Assembly (NCBI GenBank): GCA_021029095.1
Contig: JAJOHG010000040.1
Location: 62,001-126,000, forward strand
Length of the DNA stretch: 64,000 nt
Direction: 5' to 3'
Source: Phellopilus nigrolimitatus
Taxonomy: Eukaryota > Basidiomycota > Agaricomycetes > Hymenochaetales > Hymenochaetaceae
Position 1 is the first letter of the stretch. Each line of letters opens with the position of its first letter. Positions 11,288 to 24,249 of the stretch are shown piece by piece. The notes under the pieces are model-generated. The model made no database searches, was not told the origin of the DNA, and worked only from the letters and a program-made list of their open reading frames with translations. The translations under genes were made by a program, and so were the position numbers.

Positions 11288-14035
11288 TCACAGCGGGGCT
11301 TCGTCGAACACTAGCACGCGGTAGCTGTCGATGAGATGTTCCTTATAATTGTAAGGAATCATAGCTGTGCACGTATCGCAAAAAAAGATGAGCATTGGGA
11401 CGGTTCGACAAAGTTCACCGGAGGAGACTCACCCGTTGAGTTATCTTTCACTTTACCGCAGTGGATGCCGTCAGCAAGGTTGACCTGAGCAATGTACAGA
11501 GGCGTTCCGTCTTCCTCCCTTCCACCTCTGCCAGCGCAATATATGAGATTACTTATTCGATAAACCACAAAGACGAAGTCGTACCTCACTGGAATGTAAT
11601 CGCCCAGCTTGTTGTGAGAGTACCTTCCCTCAACACTCACCCACTTGACAGACGATTCAAGCCCCACGAGGACTTCGTAATCACTCTTGATCTTTGTGGT
11701 AAACGAATTCAGCATTTTGATGCAATGAGATCCTTAGGAACTTACATAGATCTCTTTACCATCATAGCTAATCCAGCAGTAACCCGAGCTGGCCTTACCA
11801 GGATCTTAAGCCGTACGATATCAGTATGCCATCATGTTGCTTTGATAATCTGAATATACTTACGAAGTCCACCCTACAAATTGAAATGAAAGGAAAGGAA
11901 AACCTTCTCAGTAAACATTACAGGACTAATCAAATGGATGTACGCACCATGTAGGGAGCGCGAGCAACGAAAAGGGGCGAGCCGTCACTGCTTTCCTTAC
12001 CGCCTTTAATCGCATCGGGTGGAAGGAGACCGGGGTTGGCACCAGCCTACGAAAATGGGAAGGACATGAAGCGCTCGTCTGATTGTCAGAGTTTGAACAT
12101 GTGCATACCCAATTGATCTTTTGGCCGAACAAGTCGGACAAGTGCTCGTACTTGATAGGACCATCTCCCGTGATCTGTCAAAGCAACCAATTGTCAATTT
12201 CCGAAAACAAGGAACGTGATCCAATACGTACTGGCGGCTTCCCCCAGTTATCCTTGCACTCCTTCTCAAATGCGTTTAGCGCTGGGGACTTTGGCACCCA
12301 GCTCCCGCCAAACGCATTTTTCAAGGTGTCGAGTGTGACCATATAGGTCGGATCCTTCAGCGCGGTGGGAGAGAACTTGACACTCTCGTGGAATACGGAG
12401 TCACTTGCAATCTGGGCGCTCTGTAGCCGCGTCTGGTGTCCTATAATGGGCTTCTGTGCGAAGCTGAGCTCCTCGTACGCGTTATGCGGCTGCGACGTCC
12501 CCCATGGGTCCGGCTTCGGCTGGCCGCTTCGCCGGAGGAAGCCGAGGTCGAGATTGATCAGTGACTTGACTTCGCCCTGTAAGGCGAGTGAGTCAATATG
12601 TTAAGAACATTTATGGAGATGGCACGCACCGCCATCCAGAAGAGAGCGATATCCGCGAGTTCATGGCGCTGATATCCTCCGCCGACATCCGAGTGTGCGC
12701 CTGGGAACCACACCTAATAATTCTATAAACAATATGTAGAATACAATTTGAAAGGACACGGGCTTACTTGCTTGAAAATCTGATTAGCACCCAGCCCGAG
12801 ATTCGGCACGGTCCAGAGCGTCGGCAGGAACTTTTTTCTGTTCTCCTGCAAGGACACCCCGTGCAGCGCGACATCGATGGTGCTCGGGAGAGCCGTATCC
12901 TTAAGACTGAGGGCGTCTATCTCATTGGCAACAGAGCCGACAGTGTCCCAGACTCCGACACACCTGTGGATGATAATAAAAGTTAGTTGACATGATCTAT
13001 GACGGGAAAAGGCAGGTACACGTACTTGATGTTAGTCTTCCGCGTGCCGACAGGGATTGACGGTTGCTTTCCATCGACGAGCTGCTTCCAAATTTCAAAG
13101 AAGTAACCGAGCTTCTCGCGCTCCAGCAATCCGATTTTGTCCTACGCGATACAAGGTATAGAATCATAAAGAATGGCACTAGCGGAGAAACGCTTACAAT
13201 GAGGCCCGAGAGTTTACGTGCAGTGTAGGCACCCCTTCATAATTTATTAGTCAGTATGCGCGACTTGACCTGCATGTTGGGATTGGTGAGTCTACCTTGA
13301 GAATCTATGGGAAGATGAAGACCGTCAATATTTGATGGAAAACGCTGTCTGAACTCACTTACCCAAAAATACAGATTTCGTCGCCCTCATCGAAGTTTTG
13401 CGCTATAAACGCGTACGCATCCCTAATCTTGCTCGCTAAGTCCAGTTACGTTTGTGAGTTTCATCCTCAATCTGTCAGGGGATGACTGACCGACAGCCGT
13501 GCCAAATGCCTCTGCAGGAAATGAATAAAATTGACAATCAATCCCCGTACCGAACAGGATAAATAAAGAAAAAGACGCTCACGCAAGGCGGTCGTCCCGA
13601 AGACGGGATCACCTTTGAAATTGGCCTCACTCCCGACGCCACTCTGATAGAATACAATTTGGCGACGATTATCGCTTTAAAAGCCAGCAGTATTTTAGCC
13701 TATAAATATTAGGAAGAGAAAAACATGTGGGCGTACGTCGTATAGTCCATGACGGAGCGAGCTATGGAAAGTTGGTGCATAATTGAATATTGTTCAGTCA
13801 AAGCGGCTGATGGTATGAAAAGGACAGGAGAGAGGCGAGTTCACATACAGAGACGCAGGACGTTCGTTGGGTACTGCGTGTTTGAGCCGCCGTTTTCGTC
13901 AGCTATTAGTCGATAGTTCATCAACATTATGATGCATATAGCAATAACAGAATGGTAAGACGCACTTAGGCCTTCTGTGAGATTACCGTCCATGCCGGTC
14001 CCGTCGCAGAAAATCAGAAGTATCTTGCTGGGCAT
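11288..14035 (-). CDS. DUF2235-type alpha/beta hydrolase with C-terminal DM9 (DUF3421) module
   Basis: I could follow 19 exons (14035-13966 through 11364-11288, two of only 9 and 10 bases) with GT-AG introns and one open frame of about 544 residues. The N-terminus starts MPSKILLIFCDGTGMDG, the DUF2235 (Tle1-like phospholipase) opening motif. The nucleophile motif GFSRGAYTAR is assembled from exons 6-8. KCVGVWDTVGS (about residues 165-175) and VWFPGAHSDVGGGY (about 232-245) supply the probable Asp and His of a Ser-Asp-His triad. The C-terminal 150 residues form a DM9-like tandem: SSDGSPLFVARAPYM, then GGLHPGKASSGYC and YEVLVG, then EEDGTPLYIAQ and DSYRVLVFDEAPL at the end. DUF2235 proteins are esterases or lipases, and DM9 modules bind mannose-type glycans in some animals. 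A secreted role is not supported because no signal peptide is seen. Exons are near-perfect amid decayed flanks, suggesting selection. Confidence 0.88.
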
Positions 14036-15890
14036 CGTGAATGATGTTGCTGGGTGGAAAGACGTGTTCAAATGCTACTTAGAGGTTGAGTTTTGAAGGG
14101 GGATGGGTCGAAGTGTATGTACCTTTTATAAGGTTTCGATTCGCGCTCCTCAACACTGTTGCACACTTGCGAGGATAACATCAGCAGGCTGACCACTGTG
14201 ATACAGACGGAAATTGCGTACATTGGCATTTACTAGTGTAGGACATTCTGGCAAGCCGAGCTCCAAGGGCACGAATACTAGTACCGTCACAAGCAAGTCT
14301 TCTTGCATCGAAGCCATAGGGACGGCCCTTTGACCAACTATCAAATTCCATCTTCGGTTGACTTTCCAAACTAAAAAAAAGGGGACGAAACGCCAAGTAT
14401 CTTGTTTAGGAGGTTTTGGAGCAGAACTACACAATAGCACTCCTGTTAAGGACGACCAAACAAGGGGAAGCTCTGAAAGTACCATATAAGTGTGCTCGGA
14501 CAGTCTTTGAAATTTGAAAAAAAAAAAGTGTGTTCGCAACAGGTGGCCTCGCGGACGTCAACGTAGCCGACAATTACGTACAATATTCGCTTTGACGCGC
14601 TATCGATTCAGAGATTATCTTGAATGTTCCATGTATTAAACTTACAGTATTAGTCGCTTGACCGCTCATCAATAATTCCTTGATGGTTTCGATATTAAAT
14701 GAACGGAAGGCGAAGTGCAGTGTATCCTCGTCAGGGCTGATTTGGACTAAGCGTGAAAGAGAAAAACTCACATGTCATGGCGTCCGTCATTTACAGTGTA
14801 AGCAAGGCATGTGCCATTTCACAGCAATATTGTTTTGGGGGCATCCAAACAAGCTGACGTACTGCACGTCATACAAGTCTTCGAAAAGAAATCTCCGCAG
14901 TTCGAGAAGAAGGGTTGGGAAACATTACGCCCGACGCCGGGTCCACATGTCGAGTTGCTGACCTTTAACGACGGTGTTTTCTCTGATTCGACGTCGGTTC
15001 CGAATAAGCATTAAATCTTCCATGCATCGAAGCGGCAGACTTGGTCCTTTGGCCACCTATCAACAGTCAGTGGTGGTTTAAATTTTAAACCTGAAGGCGG
15101 CAAGGACTACACAAACCGCCAATTGAAGCTGTGTGTGCTCAGCGAACCGCCGCATGTAAAACTCATTGTACGCTTCCGCTCCGGATCGAAGATGCCGATC
15201 AGGCTCATTGCAGTTATGAGTTGAGATTTGTAACGGTTTGGCACGAAAGGACGTACAGAAACATCGCTCGCCCGGGTACCGGTTGTCTACTGACTTTCTA
15301 GACGGTCTCCGTGTCGCCGGTACTTGGCCTACCGGCCGATCAGGCCGCGCTTGAGTCCATGGAAAGGGGGAGAATGCGAGCAGCGAAAAAGGGCCACGAG
15401 CGTCGGGGTTGACCCTTGGCGGACCAATAGCCAGCGTCACGGAGGACGAAGTTTCGGAAGGAGGAGGGAGCCGAACGGACACGATGGTGTCGAACGTGTC
15501 AGCAGGCCAGCGCACGAAGCTGAGGACTTACATCTTTTATCGAGTCAAGATGCGAGCCACGATATCGATGCTGAGATAGAACTGCAGTAGAGCAGAGTAG
15601 CGTCTGCGTCGTTACCAGAAGCTCGACAAAGTGAGATGATATAGTTCATTATTGTGTTGATTGAGATGCGAACAACCTCAACAGGACACCGGAGCTCGAA
15701 CTTCCCGGAGACCTATGCCCAAAGAGCATCTGAGGTGCGTTCGGACTCGTATACTGTGTTTATGAATAGAGGGCGGAATTATGCGTCCTTCGTGTGCGGA
15801 CAAAGACAGCATTTTGATTCGCGGATTTCAAAGAAAGTATGTAAATAGCATGGATGGCCAGCTCCCATAGATCGATAAGAAGAGTCTCAC
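14036..15890. other. Intergenic region upstream of the hydrolase gene, with an internal duplication
   Basis: This holds the presumed promoter side of the hydrolase gene. A degenerate direct duplication is visible: about 14,297-14,380 and 15,011-15,085 share the pattern TCTTC..GCATCGAAG..GG.CCTTTG.CCA.CTATCAA. A 64-residue + frame at 14,811-15,014 looks protein-like (ADVLHVIQVFEKK and GWETLRPTPGPHVELLTF) but has no family I recognise and no convincing splice partners. It may be one exon of an unknown or broken gene. Confidence 0.35.
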
Positions 15891-18800
15891 TGAACTGAAC
15901 ACATAGCCTCGCTCGCAAACCGCATCAGAGGTCTATTTGCATTCGCAGTATTTCTTGCAAGCAGAACGGAGAGCCAACGCGCCATGCTGCTGTGCGAAAT
16001 CTATCATTTTCATGAAGATGAAACAGATACAGATCGAGGGAGACCAGAAGATAAGCGAATGCAACGTCCCAACGCAGACTGAATGCGAATAAGCCCGCAA
16101 GAGGAGAAAGTGAACGAGCCGATCTGGTCATTGCAGATTGCAGACAAAGCCGGAACTCGTGATTTCTCCAGTTGAGTACTCATACGACACGTAGCTTAGA
16201 GTTGGAGATCGCATACTCTGAAACGGATATTGCGATGTCATCGAGCCAGAAGGGGAGCCAGGCTGATCATGCTCACTGGTACACGATTCCCGAGGCGAAT
16301 AATGGGACAATACCGAAACTCGCGGACCGGCAAGTCTATTCGTCCTGGTTCTGTTAAATTTCCGAGACCTGAAAAACAGAAAATCGACTCTAATACGAAT
16401 ATTCTCAATCAAGTCACCGAAAAGACCCGCATCCGATCGAGGGTGCGGCAGGATAGAGACAGCACCACCCGAATCCGTTCCCAGTCAACCGATGAGTCGC
16501 TCTCCCCAGACCACGCGCGCACCTCGGGCTATCTTCGCCTGCGCGCCAGGACGGCTTCTTACAGCGGGCCAAATTGAGGATACAATCGTCAGAGCCAAGA
16601 GAAGCCGTGTTCATACTTTGAAGGGGGAAGATGAAATGCCCAGCGCTCTTTTCGCAAGGAATCGCGACCGGCCGTTCAATAAGCAGTACACCGGACTTGC
16701 GAGAGGAGTGGGAGTCCGCGCGGCATGAGAGCACCGTGCGTTTTGTTGCCTGGCGGCGATGCATACGAGGAAACAGTAAGCACGGCTGTAAAAGAAGATC
16801 TGGACCGAAGGCGCCTGCTCACCGTGGAGCGGGCCCTACAGTAGCGGCTTCTTTGTGCTTTCAAATGGGCGCACGCGCGGGCTCGACTGTAAATCATCTG
16901 GCAGAACGCTCAGAATCGGCAAGAAAAGAAGCATATGTAAAGAGGATGCCAACATGCCTAGTTTCGCACTACGTGCTTTCCGTGCCCAAGCAACTGCGGC
17001 TAGCAAACCGCTGTCAGGCAAGGGACTTCTCGACGTGAGAGATCACCGCCTAACAGCAGAAAGAGCCAATAGACCTGCAGAGCGAGTGCGTTCCCAAAAC
17101 AGGTCCCGAAAGGCGCGGGTTCAGCGTGGTCTGAGGGACACGGGCGAGCAGCGGGTGTGAGAATGAGCGCGCTGAGTGGACTGCACGTTCTCGGGAAGTG
17201 GCAGGAGTTGCAAATGGGCATGAGATAAAGAAGAAGGAGAGAAGAGATCGTGTACGACGCACTTCGAAAGTAAGCAGGTACCATGTCACTTCAGGCCTGT
17301 ACGGGGTTGCGTGTCTTCTGTGCGACTCGGGACTTACGAGAGGAACGGGAGCCCGCGCCGCATGAGAGTAATCTTTGCTTTAACGCCTGGCGGTGATGCA
17401 CACGAGGAAATAGTACCGACCGACGTTGAGCGTGAGAGCGCTCGGGAGGTGCCGCTAATGCTCGGCTTACGGAACCCGGCCCGCACCGCACGTTTACAGC
17501 TGCTGACCGCCGCGTCCGTTATGACCTCCATCAAAATCGATCCGCCCATCTCCATCCCCGCCGACGCTCGACCGCCTCGCCTCCGCCGTGCATCCCAAAC
17601 CAGGCCTGCTCGGTGTCGCTGGCAGCGATAGCTTCGACACACTACAGGTGGCGTGTAGCGCGCGGCGCGCGCGTACCTGCCCGGGCGCGCCCGCGCTATC
17701 CTGCGTGAGCAGCCGCGTCTTTCTCTTCAGTGTCTCGCTCTCACTCGGGTTTGCGTTTCAGCAGCTGCGCGTACGACAAACGCAGGCCCCGTCGATGCGC
17801 AGCTTCACCCCACCTTGACCGCCCGTCCAGGGCGTTTCCGGCGCGCGCAGAGTCTCCAAGACAAATTCTCCACGGTGCGGGTCCGCCTGGCGCGCGTGCC
17901 AAACGGCGTCGCAAGAAACTTCGAGTGCGTTTTCTGCTTTCATTTCGCCGTACTCCCGAGTCTGTCTGTCATATCCTCATTTTCATATCCTGAAGGCATC
18001 CCTTTTTTTTCTCTTGTTGCAGATCCGACGTCTTCCGCCCAACCCGCCGTCTCAGACACCACCAATGCAGCCTCTTCCACCGCCGCGCACGCTCCACTCC
18101 ACCGTCTTCGGCCATTCGGACAATGTGCATGGACTCGAGAAGTTAGCGTGCGTCTTTTTTTTCTTTCTTCGAGTTCAAACGTTACATGCTAACAGAGTGC
18201 TATGGCAGGCATAGGCATCTACTATGCGTAACTAGGCCTATAAAAAGGGATACGATGGGCGTCTCATCGCGTCAAGCTGTTCGACGGGAGCCGCGCCATC
18301 CGTCAAAGTTCGTTCATCTACTCCTTTCTTCTTTCATTCTATTCATTCTGCTCTCCACCACTTTCTTTGCTTTATTGGTCTTTTACTCCACGCGAGCAGG
18401 CGTCTATACCCATGATCGGTCTTCGTGAAACCGGCGTGTCAATGGGCTTGACTGGGCGGGACGCTTGACGCAGCAAGGTGTGTGTTTTGTTTTCTCCTTC
18501 TCGAAACAATCAGGCTGAATTGCTCGAATATGAATTAGTTTCCCGCGAATGATGCGATGTAAAGGGCTCACCGGTGGAACATCACGCCGAATACACAAAA
18601 GCGCGTCCCCGCGAAGCCCTGGCATCGCAGTAAGTTCGTGCAGGCGATCCTCAGTATTGCGCTCGGCATGGGCACGCGGGTGCAGAATCCGAATGCCCTA
18701 CTCGCGGTATCCAACGGCCGACGCGTGTGTACGCGTCCCTTTCGCTTTATTTGTCCGGTTTCTCTTGGTCCCTGTCGTTGACAAGCTACTCGCTAACAGT

Positions 18801-19987
18801 ATTTCCGCGAAACTTGCATCTCTAATGCGACCTGTAACCGGATAGAAAATATAGTCATGCTGTGCGTTCTTCCCTTTCCTTGCCTCAAAAGTCCTTCGCT
18901 GAGCAAACCGTATATAATTTGTTTGCTAGTGCAGTCGTGATTGGTCTAACCGGACTTCAAGAGAGATCGGGACTAATGAGCGCGCCGCGCCGCGAGGTGT
19001 CGAGCTTCTTGACAAGTGATACTTCTCCTGGATAACCAATACCTGTCCGATCGTTTGCTCTTTTCAGTCGGCACACTTTTTGGTTCAATATGCCCTTATT
19101 CCGCTGTCGGGGTCATTACTCGTTTACGCACATGATGAACGAGCACCTCGAGAACTCCGGCGTGTCTTCCATTCTAACGGACACTACTGATCAGAGCGCT
19201 TGGTGCAAGCGGGTACGTGCATTCTCGCATCCTATTTCAAGACAAGGGAGCTAATCGATCCTATCTGTCCATGTTGTGAATCTCAAGTGTCGCGAGCAAA
19301 GATGCCCAAGCGAAGTCTGGTGGCGATGCGACGCGCTCTCGAAAACTCTTCTGCGCATGTGCGCTTTTTTCTACCTTACACACAACATTCGGCTCGATCA
19401 CCTTGAGCGCGAAGCTCGTCAGGTACTTTTGTCAGATCGTTCAGGACAAAACAATATGTAGGCTACGTCTGTAACCCCCAGGCAGGTGTCTTCCGCAAGG
19501 TGTGGACTCGCGTCCGAAGTTTCGTTGATTCTTATGCGTGGATACCGAGTGTCTAGAGACGCGCATGCAAATGGGCGCGCTTTCTCTCCGTCTCCTCTCC
19601 TTTCTTTTCTTTTCTATTCTTTTTATCTCTGGTACTAACGAGCTATCTTAGTCGTGCAATAGAATCAACATGTTTCGTTAACACTAGAACTTGACGCTCT
19701 ACTCATGTATGCGACGAAGCTATGTGACAAAGGTGTGCTGTCTGTACAGAACAAGGTGCACTCATGTACGTGCGAACGAATTGGTATATTGTCGCCCAGC
19801 GAGGATTATACATTGTATAAAGTAATAAATAAGAGCAGAATGTGTATGCAAAAACAAAAAAGGGAATCAGACAAGGAGTGCAGGCACATTCTGCAGATCT
19901 ATTGAATGACTCTTAATCAATCAGTCCCATGTTGAAGCCGAGCAAACTTAGGAGAGATAAAATCACCTTTGAATTCCCTTGACAAAA
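15891..19987. repeat. Array repeat downstream of copy C
   Basis: This is the equivalent of the 22.3-28.2 and 30.7-35.5 kb regions. About 16,350-16,570 closely matches about 24,290-24,510 in the same orientation (shared GAAAATCGACTC and CAGTCAACCGATGAGTCGCTC), with weaker copies at about 22,376-22,530 and 31,085-31,250. About 16,640-17,290 matches about 24,590-25,290, and 17,290-17,500 repeats part of that block again. About 18,540-18,625 resembles 26,640-26,700. Only broken exon-like frames are found. About 19,700-19,900 is the conserved 3' flank of the DUF6533 copies. Confidence 0.55.
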
Positions 19988-21620
19988 TCAGGAAAAACCA
20001 ATGTTGCTCATGGTCTTCATCCTGTAGCTGGTCCCTCCATTTGCTCCCCTCTCTCCGGCTTCCTTCAAATGGACCAGCAGGTGACTCCCAAGTACACAGA
20101 GAAGGCTGGGGTTTCCCAGAATACTTAGGAAATTAGCCACAAGAATATTTGTGATCTCCAACTGGATTGTCATTATCTCCATGACACTACAAAATATGAC
20201 CCTGTCAGAATAATTAGCTCATACAACCCTAATCATGCAAGAAAGAAAACATACATAATGAAATAAATGGCCTGATCTTGGATGAGCACCTTAACAAGGG
20301 TGGACTGACTGAAGCCAGCTGTCTCTCTCCAGTGTTCTGCAGCCTTATAGAGTGCTAGAACCATTAAGATTATTGCATACAGCATTGGAGCAGCCCTGTT
20401 CCACACTCCAAGTCAGTCTAAGTACTTTCCCAGGAGCACCAGTACAAACCAGGACAAAGAACCCCACACTTTTTGAGGGACTCTATTGCCTCCACAAAAT
20501 GTTATGCCTTCTGCAAGCTCCCCTACCACAACTGAAACCCATGATTAGGAAATGTCACAGTAGGATGAAGAAATAATCTTACTTTCACGGTATATAGTGC
20601 CATATATAAGGATACCCAAGCCAAACACTGCATTCAGTCCAAATAGAATTCTCAGGCATGCAGCTAGCTTCTTATCTGTTGTTTATTGAACATTAGCAGT
20701 GTATGGCAATATCAGGAATGCTCACCCTGGTGGTACAGAGCTTGCACCCTCATCAGAAGAATATCTATAAGACAATTAGTGCAGGATGAATGTGTCAAAT
20801 ATAATATCAGGGGGACATTACAGTCAATTAAAAGGATAGTCATCCAGTCTTTCTTGCTGTGAGAAAGACAATATTCTGTGCAAAATTCAGAAACTCACCA
20901 GCCAGACTTTGAATCCAGATAAAGCTGAGGCCTTTCAATATTATCAGTAGAGACTGGAATGCAGTATCTGAGTTCTTACACCTATAAGTGAAGTTAAGAG
21001 TAAGCCACAGTAAGCTATAGCATAGTAATCAGAAATTACTTGCAGTGTTTCATTTTCTTGAAGATTATTAACTATATAAGGTAGTGTCAGTGGACATTCT
21101 TTGTTTTTGTGCATACCCAGTAAATTTTGATTTACTCATTATACCAGAAAGGGATCCAAGAATCCCAATGTAGCGGTTCTGAATCCATGTTTTAAAGCAG
21201 TATATCAGAAGAAACTGTAAAATATTATTTACTGCAAAGTAAATCAAGCTGACAAACTTGCGAGGAGTGCTCTTTGGACCGCACGGCAAGTAAGCATATG
21301 CCTGGCGCTAATGGCAAACAAATGGCATACCCAAAAGTACTTAATCTAGATGATGTGATGATTAGTTTAGACATGAAGATGATAATGACAGGCCCTACTC
21401 ACCTCCTTGTCCAAAGTGATAACTAAAAGATTAACATGTAATTAGATCTCGAAACAACTGGTATCTGACATATGTCAACCGAGATGCAAAACTTACTCGT
21501 GTCGTAAACCAAGAGAGCTAGTATAGCCATTCGATTGTATTGTGCGACATTTATTTCTGATATAATAAGCGGCACGAAGCTTGGATCAACAGTTTCGATG
21601 CCAGAGTGTATTAAATGCAT
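19988..21620 (-). CDS. DUF6533-type seven-helix membrane protein, copy C (best preserved full copy)
   Basis: A multi-exon membrane protein paralogous to copies A, B, D and E. Supported exons: 21620-21497 (start ATG, VDPSFVPLIIS, LLVYDT), 21422-21403 (ITLDKE), 21345-21331 (IKYFW), 21301-21233 (LPCGPKSTPRKFVSLIYFA), 21178-21145 (NRYIGILGSLS), 20981-20899, 20764-20726 (ILLMRVQALYHQ), 20675-20583 (DKKLAACLRILFGLNAVFG), 20531-20450, 20395-20255 and 20201-19988 (tail GSHLLVHLKEAGERG). All junctions keep frame except between 21145 and 20981, where one base is unaccounted for. A small extra exon there, conserved in other copies around an AAATGAAACACTGCAAG-like stretch, is likely. No stop or frameshift is seen inside the exons. 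Signal peptide and ligand are unknown. Family assignment rests on recalled motifs. Confidence 0.72.
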
Positions 21621-23474
21621 GGTGAGAATGGTATAAACGGTTTCAACAAGGCTTCGAATGGTTGACTCTGGGGACGTGTCAAGACTACTCCGTGCTCCGA
21701 GATATTTAAAGCAAATAGAGCCGATCAAATGAATAAAAGCTCTGATAGGATCTTCAAGGCATTTTTCGCTGGTCAGTACTTCGCGTGAGCTGCTAATGGA
21801 ATTACTATGCGGCATCGCCGGAGAAAAGAAGCCACGGTCAGGCCCCAAGATCATACTGCATCATGGCGATTGAAATTCTCGCATCTTCGACTAGTTATGA
21901 TGCAAACAGCATTCTTGATGCTGACATAAACATGCAGGCAAACGTGTATCGTGATTGAGACCGTATGGAAGTGAGATTATACGGTTTATCCTTCTTGTGT
22001 CGATTGGAATGCGAAAAGACTCAGCAGAACATCGAGACACGACCTCTTCCCTTAGGCTGCGCCCGAAGAGCATCAGAGACGCGTTCGGTGGTCGTTTGAA
22101 AGGACTCGTATGCGGTGTTCGTGAAAGGATAGCAGCCTTCCGCTCCCTTGGTATCAGCTGAAGTAGAGGCGAAGCTTGTTTCTCAACCTGTAACACTCGG
22201 AACTAAGGAGAACATGCTTGTTCGTACACGCACCGCAAGACAGACGTCACGCACAGATAAAGGGCGTGCCTCGCGAGCGGGCTCCACTCGAGAAGCGCAC
22301 AGCAAAAGCCACAGCCCTGTCTGATATTCGCAACTAGAGAAAAGCAAAAGGCCACCTCCGGATATACGTGATCAAGCTACAAGTACACCCCGCCGGGATC
22401 CAGGACAGCACCTCCTCGAATCAGATCACGCACTGGCTGATGAGTGGCTCTTTCTCTGGCGGAACGCCTGCGCGCCTCGGGTTATTTCTTCCTGCGCGTC
22501 CAGGCAGGCTGCTGGAGCGGGCCGACCCGACAACGCCCTATTGTATTCCCTGCCGGTGTGTTTCGTCTCGCGAAGACCTTGTGCAGTGTACGGCCACCGT
22601 TACTCGCGACCGTCCTCGGCCCAGCAGGCACAGGTGCCTGAGTTTCTGCTCTCACGTGGGCCGTGCTATGACGCAGCGGTGGCGAGTGACCAACCCACCT
22701 CTCTGAAACCCGCAACAAGCTTTCGCGAGCAGGCTATACACGGCGAAAACGATCGGACGCGAATAACCATTCATAGAGGCGAAGTTGGCACTGCCTTGAC
22801 CGTTTTCCAACTTTGTTTTACGTGAGACAGGACGGGTCGATGGAGGAAGAAGAGGGGAAGCACGACAGCCTTCCGTTTTTTGATCATCCGTTCATAAAAT
22901 ACAGCGTCGTGCGTGTGCGTGCATGACACGCAGCACGCGTGGTCCTCACCATTAGGACGGCCGGGTATTCGGCTCAGAATTCAGAGCAGTGCCGTAGCTT
23001 AGCGCCTAGCGCCCTGGAATGCCCCGGGCGTCTGAGAAAAGAAATGAGATAAGATATCAGCGTGAATGTGAATGGACTAAAACTGCTTTTCGCCGCGCCG
23101 CGCGAAAAACGGCCCTTGGAGTCCAGGGATACGGGGAGTCTACAGCCTGCGAACACAGCGAGTGTTGAAACAGAAAGCGCAGCGTTCTGCCCCACTGTTC
23201 CAGCCTAGAGCGCCTTCGCGTCTTACTGGTAAGTGCGTCCTGAAAGTTGTGGAGTGACGAGTGAAACACTCAGAAACGAATAGAAGAAGAATATAATGCC
23301 GCATACCTAGTTTTGCGCTACCGTGCCTTCCAGACATTAAAAAAACTCTCGACTCGCGCTCAACTATCCGGCACGACGCAAACCGATAACAGCGAGCACC
23401 AGAAGAGTCCGACGGGCCAGGTGCACACAGGGCAAGCGTCGTGCAGCGCAGGCTGACGCATGAAGTCCATAAGT
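21621..23474. repeat. 5' flank of copy C and array-repeat remnants
   Basis: About 21,621-21,900 is the promoter side of copy C and shares wording with the duplicated 5' flank of copy D (for example CTTCGAATGG..GACTCTGGGGACGTGTC against its reverse-strand equivalent near 29,920). About 22,376-22,530 is a degenerate copy of the 16,350/24,290 block. Nothing else is recognisable. Confidence 0.4.
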
Positions 23475-24128
23475 CTAGTCTTGATTGCAAGAACGAGAGC
23501 CGAGAGACGGAGATGATATACGCGTGCTCAGAAAAGTGCAAGAACTGCAGAGTAGTATGAGATGACGACAGATGAAAATAATGAAATCGCACGCACCACG
23601 CACTTTGCACGAAGACGAATCTACAAGTAGGCACCAATCAGAGTCACCTAGATTATCAGAGTGCTGGTTGTCGTCGAACAGATCCAGCACTCGACGTGCA
23701 TCTCGAGAGTGAGTCAGTAAAAGAATTGATCGAGGGCATACCGTACCAGACGCGTAAAGTTGAGGACCACTATGGATAGACAACTGCTGCGCGCAGCTGA
23801 AGTACTCGGGTGCTAGATATCTCCGAAATATTTGGCACGCGTGCGAAACCCAATGGGTACGTAGAGACAAGCGGGTGTATTCGGTCGAGTAAATACAGCT
23901 GTCTTCTACAGTATCTATGTCCGATGTGCTAATGTACAAGTTGAAGATGATGAGCACGAGATCGACGAAGATGCGAACGACGAACTCACAGATGTCACCT
24001 GTCCACGTTTCTGTCGCCTCGTCTTCAGGCTCTGATGCGGATGTCGATGGCGACAGCGAGCGATGGCGAATGGCGAGTGAGCCTCCGCGACGTCGTCCGC
24101 GAACGACATCGGCCGGCCACTGAAGCAT
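23475..24128 (-). other. Exon-like remnant of an unrecognised spliced gene family (X2-like)
   Basis: A 217-codon open frame on the - strand looks like exons plus read-through introns. Exon-like part 1 (about 24,128-23,990) begins MLQWPADVV. A GT-AG intron is predicted at 23,989-23,915 (donor GTGAGT). Exon-like part 2 (23,914-23,747) contains SHACQIFRRYLAPEYFS and ends at a GTACGG donor. The intron block and the following exon recur at about 32,640-32,420 (-), and the intron block alone at about 3,375-3,470 (+) and 25,720-25,640 (-). I do not recognise the protein. Repeat conservation of splice sites argues it was once a real gene, but no copy is demonstrably intact. Confidence 0.4.
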
Positions 24129-24249
24129 TGATTATATCACATCCGACGGCCGGCTTCCGTGCGAGCGTGGTTTGGGTTGCCGGCTAGTTTAGAGCCGGCT
24201 ATCATCAGTGACATAAGCACCGGCACCAATCGAAGAAACGGCACGGAAG

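Noticed and set aside
14811..15014. 67-codon + frame as a small gene
   Set aside because: Protein-like wording but no start context, partner exon or family; left as part of the intergenic region.
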